This document shows positions 24,942 to 26,807 of a stretch of 26,807 nucleotides of DNA, one piece after another; position 1 is the stretch's first letter; every line of letters starts with the position of its first letter. The notes below the pieces were generated by a model, which saw nothing but the letters and a program-made list of their open reading frames with translations, did no database searches and had not been told where the DNA came from. The translations under genes and the position numbers were made by a program. The stretch comes from Minisyncoccota bacterium. Lineage in GTDB: Bacteria > Patescibacteriota > Minisyncoccia > Moranbacterales > GCA-2747515. The DNA lies in the NCBI GenBank assembly GCA_938034715.1, contig CALHMM010000012.1, forward strand, positions 1 to 26,807. The letters run 5' to 3'.

Positions 24942-24969
24942 ATTATACACACATCCTCCTGGAAAACAA
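24942..24969 (-). promoter_or_regulatory. Promoter for the glycosyltransferase gene
   Basis: TTGTTT (24969-24964), 16 bases, then TATAAT (24947-24942) on the minus strand, about 47 bases before the ATG. The -35 overlaps the U-run of the preceding terminator. Confidence 0.55.
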
Positions 24970-24993
24970 AAAACTCTCCCCAAATGGGGAGAG
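24968..24993 (-). terminator. Intrinsic terminator after the cysteine-rich protein gene
   Basis: CTCTCCCC and GGGGAGAG form a perfect 8-bp stem with a 4-base loop (24974-24993), followed on the minus strand by a run of T. It lies 24 bases after the stop at 25018. Confidence 0.9.
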
Positions 24994-25017
24994 AAAAATC
25001 ACTTTTATTTTGGAGTA

Positions 25018-26807
25018 CTAGAGACCTGTGTCAGTTACTGGGCCTCCTGTGCATCCACTACAGTCGTCTGAGCAAGCGGAAGCTGACCAACTTGAGGCAG
25101 TGATTGCAGTTTTCACACATTGTCCCTGGGCGCTACATCGTAGTGCCTCACAAACACATGAGATCTGCTTATTATCAACTACAGTTGGGTCGCAATCTTC
25201 GTCGCCAGCATACAGAGGATCACCACATTCAGCGCCTACAGGCACACGACATGTGACAGAATTATCTCCATGAACTATCTCAATACCTGCTGGAACAGAG
25301 CCTAGTGGTACTGATTGTCCGTTTAGCTCGCACTCTAGTGGCTGACACTCAGCAGGAAGTGTAGGATCAGTAACGATTGACTGATCAAGTACAACCGGAC
25401 TTCCATCTCGTGTTAGATTTGCTTGGTCTCCTCCGCCTACTGTTATAGAGACACAACGGTCAGGTCCACAAGCATATTGTGCAGGACCACAGTTACTTGT
25501 TGAGCTGCAAGAATCTGCTCCACATTGCCATTCCCAGATATCTCCGTTTTGTGTTACTGCGGGAGTTGAGCCGTCGGAACACAGCTGTGTAGGTGGTGCG
25601 AAGAGGTGTGTTCCTCCATTATCTGCTCCACAACCTGGGCCTGCTGTTACTATCACTGGCGTCTGGCAGACAGGGCTGTCGAGACCGCCTCCAGATCCTG
25701 GACAAGTCCATTCCCACTGACCTGCATTATCGACTGGAACTGGTGTTGCAGCGTCTCCGCAAAGGCCTACTGTAGGTGCTGTCGCTACAGGCGTTGGGTT
25801 GGCTGCCGGCCCACAAGAACCATTAGAGAGTGTTGCTGCCACTGGAACTTCACAGGTTGGACTGTTTGGACCGCCATTTTCCCCAGGGCAAACCCAGAAC
25901 CAATTGGTAGTGTTTGAGTCGACTATTGGCGTGTCACCATTTGCGCATAGATCAGAAGAAGGAGCTGCGGACACTGGCGTAGATCCTGCGGCGGTACCAC
26001 ATGAGCCCGCTACTGGTGCTAGCCTGTTTGCTCGACAGATTGGGCTGTCAGCTCCACCGTTTTGTCCTCCACACTGCCATGTAAATGCAGTCGGATCAGA
26101 AGAGTCTTCATTGAACTTACCACCTTTTCCAGGGGCACAAAGTCCAGTTGTCGGGAAACTCGTGTGTACTGCAGGGGATGTCTCTGCGCTACCACACTCT
26201 CCTACGATTGGCGCTGGAATATTTGCTCCACAAGTTATAGGCTCACCGCTACCTATACCATCACATCTCCATAAGTACTGCGTTGCGTTGTCAGGGATGT
26301 CAACGTACGTTCCGCGAACACATCCTGTAGTGGCTCCTGGGTGGTTTGTCATTACTGTAGTATCTGCGCATTGACCTGGCTCATCTGGCTGCGCTTGATC
26401 TACATAGCAACCTGTGACGAGTCCACTTCCGTCAGTAGGATCACAGGACCATGTCCACCTCGATCCATCGAAGGAGTTGTTTGTTACTGTCGCACCATTT
26501 GTACACTTCTGGCTGTTTGTTGGTTCGTTATCCACAGCACCGCCGGTGTATCCGCAACTAGTGCCAGCACATGAGGCGGCAGTGTATGGCCTATTTGCTG
26601 TTGCCTTTACAAATGAGCTACTTACCTCGTAGCGACAGTGACTAGCAAATTGCACTTCGAGATCAAAGCTACTTCTATCTGTCGGCAGAGGTGCGTCAAG
26701 TGGGTAAACTGGTGCTGTTCCATCATTGTTGATGCCATCATCATCAGTCATAGCTACTACATCTAACACAATCTCTCCATTTAGCTTTACTGTCGCGCAT
26801 GCATCTC
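25018..26807 (-). CDS. Cysteine-rich repeat surface protein, C-terminal part (cut by window edge)
   Basis: The reading frame is open to the right edge with no stop, so the GTG at 26769 is internal and the N-terminus is missing; about 595 residues are visible. Most of it is six consecutive repeats of about 45-65 residues, each beginning with Cys (usually CG), a second Cys 15-18 residues later in LC, then W-x-W-x-C, GG and SP-x-C. Four Cys per unit suggest two disulfides, so an exported, oxidised fold. A second motif occurs on both sides of the array: ASCAGTSCGYTGG near 66 and SACSDDCSGCTGG near 564. There is no LPXTG or C-terminal membrane helix. The repeat style is seen in large secreted proteins of Patescibacteria; function is unknown. 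Residue numbers count from the GTG at 26769. Confidence 0.82.
   Translation of the reverse strand, partial: DACATVKLNGEIVLDVVAMTDDDGINNDGTAPVYPLDAPLPTDRSSFDLEVQFASHCRYEVSSSFVKATANRPYTAASCAGTSCGYTGGAVDNEPTNSQKCTNGATVTNNSFDGSRWTWSCDPTDGSGLVTGCYVDQAQPDEPGQCADTTVMTNHPGATTGCVRGTYVDIPDNATQYLWRCDGIGSGEPITCGANIPAPIVGECGSAETSPAVHTSFPTTGLCAPGKGGKFNEDSSDPTAFTWQCGGQNGGADSPICRANRLAPVAGSCGTAAGSTPVSAAPSSDLCANGDTPIVDSNTTNWFWVCPGENGGPNSPTCEVPVAATLSNGSCGPAANPTPVATAPTVGLCGDAATPVPVDNAGQWEWTCPGSGGGLDSPVCQTPVIVTAGPGCGADNGGTHLFAPPTQLCSDGSTPAVTQNGDIWEWQCGADSCSSTSNCGPAQYACGPDRCVSITVGGGDQANLTRDGSPVVLDQSIVTDPTLPAECQPLECELNGQSVPLGSVPAGIEIVHGDNSVTCRVPVGAECGDPLYAGDEDCDPTVVDNKQISCVCEALRCSAQGQCVKTAITASSWSASACSDDCSGCTGGPVTDTGL
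25459..26505 (-). repeat. Six tandem Cys-rich protein repeats
   Basis: Units on the minus strand: 26505-26371, 26370-26197, 26196-26002, 26001-25816, 25815-25633 and 25632-25459. Units 3-5 are the most alike (CG, LC, WxC, GG, SPxC); units 1, 2 and 6 are more diverged, and unit 6 has extra Cys. The DNA is visibly richer in G+C than the neighbouring genes. Confidence 0.75.

Noticed and set aside
25606..26374. Long plus-strand frames opposite the Cys-rich repeat gene
   Set aside because: They arise from repeated codons of the real gene on the other strand; the repeat pattern with WxC and SPxC is meaningful only on the minus strand.
1..26807. tRNA genes, CRISPR arrays, insertion sequences or a plasmid/phage module
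   Set aside because: I looked for TPsiC-loop-like sequences, short direct repeats with regular spacing, transposase motifs and terminal inverted repeats and found none; the protein-level repeats at the right end are coding.

Overview
The window is most likely from a Candidate Phyla Radiation (Patescibacteria) genome or a close relative. The evidence is the compact coding with mostly minus-strand genes, moderate A+T richness, short spacers, few Shine-Dalgarno sites, a divergent IleRS, KhpA-like and cell-wall genes of the CPR style, and a cysteine-rich repeat surface protein. TGA is used as a stop (murC, the glycosyltransferase gene), so this is not a UGA=Gly lineage such as Gracilibacteria or Absconditabacteria. 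The phylum-level call is inference; nothing here fixes a lower rank.

Layout, left to right (minus strand unless noted): a truncated protein-L-isoaspartate methyltransferase and a YjbQ-family enzyme; cis- and trans-prenyltransferases (UppS and a polyprenyl synthase) for the lipid carrier; an M50 site-2-type protease; murC, murG and ftsW for peptidoglycan; trmD; a KhpA-like KH protein closed by a terminator. A plus-strand M23 peptidase follows, then a C39-like peptidase/Nudix pair, a plus-strand DEDDy exonuclease, and a glyS - M29 aminopeptidase - Nudix unit. Next is a unit of a membrane-anchored beta-sandwich protein, tgt and a PgeF-type laccase-domain protein; then recO and ileS behind a T-box leader; a GT4 glycosyltransferase; and a cysteine-rich repeat protein that runs off the right edge.

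The theme is envelope building (lipid carrier, MurC, MurG, FtsW, M23 and C39 hydrolases, glycosyltransferase, surface proteins) mixed with translation genes (TrmD, KhpA, GlyRS, Tgt, IleRS). The clearest regulatory element is an Ile-type T-box riboswitch before ileS, with its own promoter, T-box sequence and terminator. A second recurring signal is an extended -10 box, TGnTATAAT or close to it, placed 15 to 40 bases before many first genes of units whose start codons mostly lack a Shine-Dalgarno site. Several enzymes carry substitutions at normally conserved catalytic or ligand positions (UppS, IleRS, Tgt). I found no CRISPR array, tRNA, rRNA or insertion sequence.
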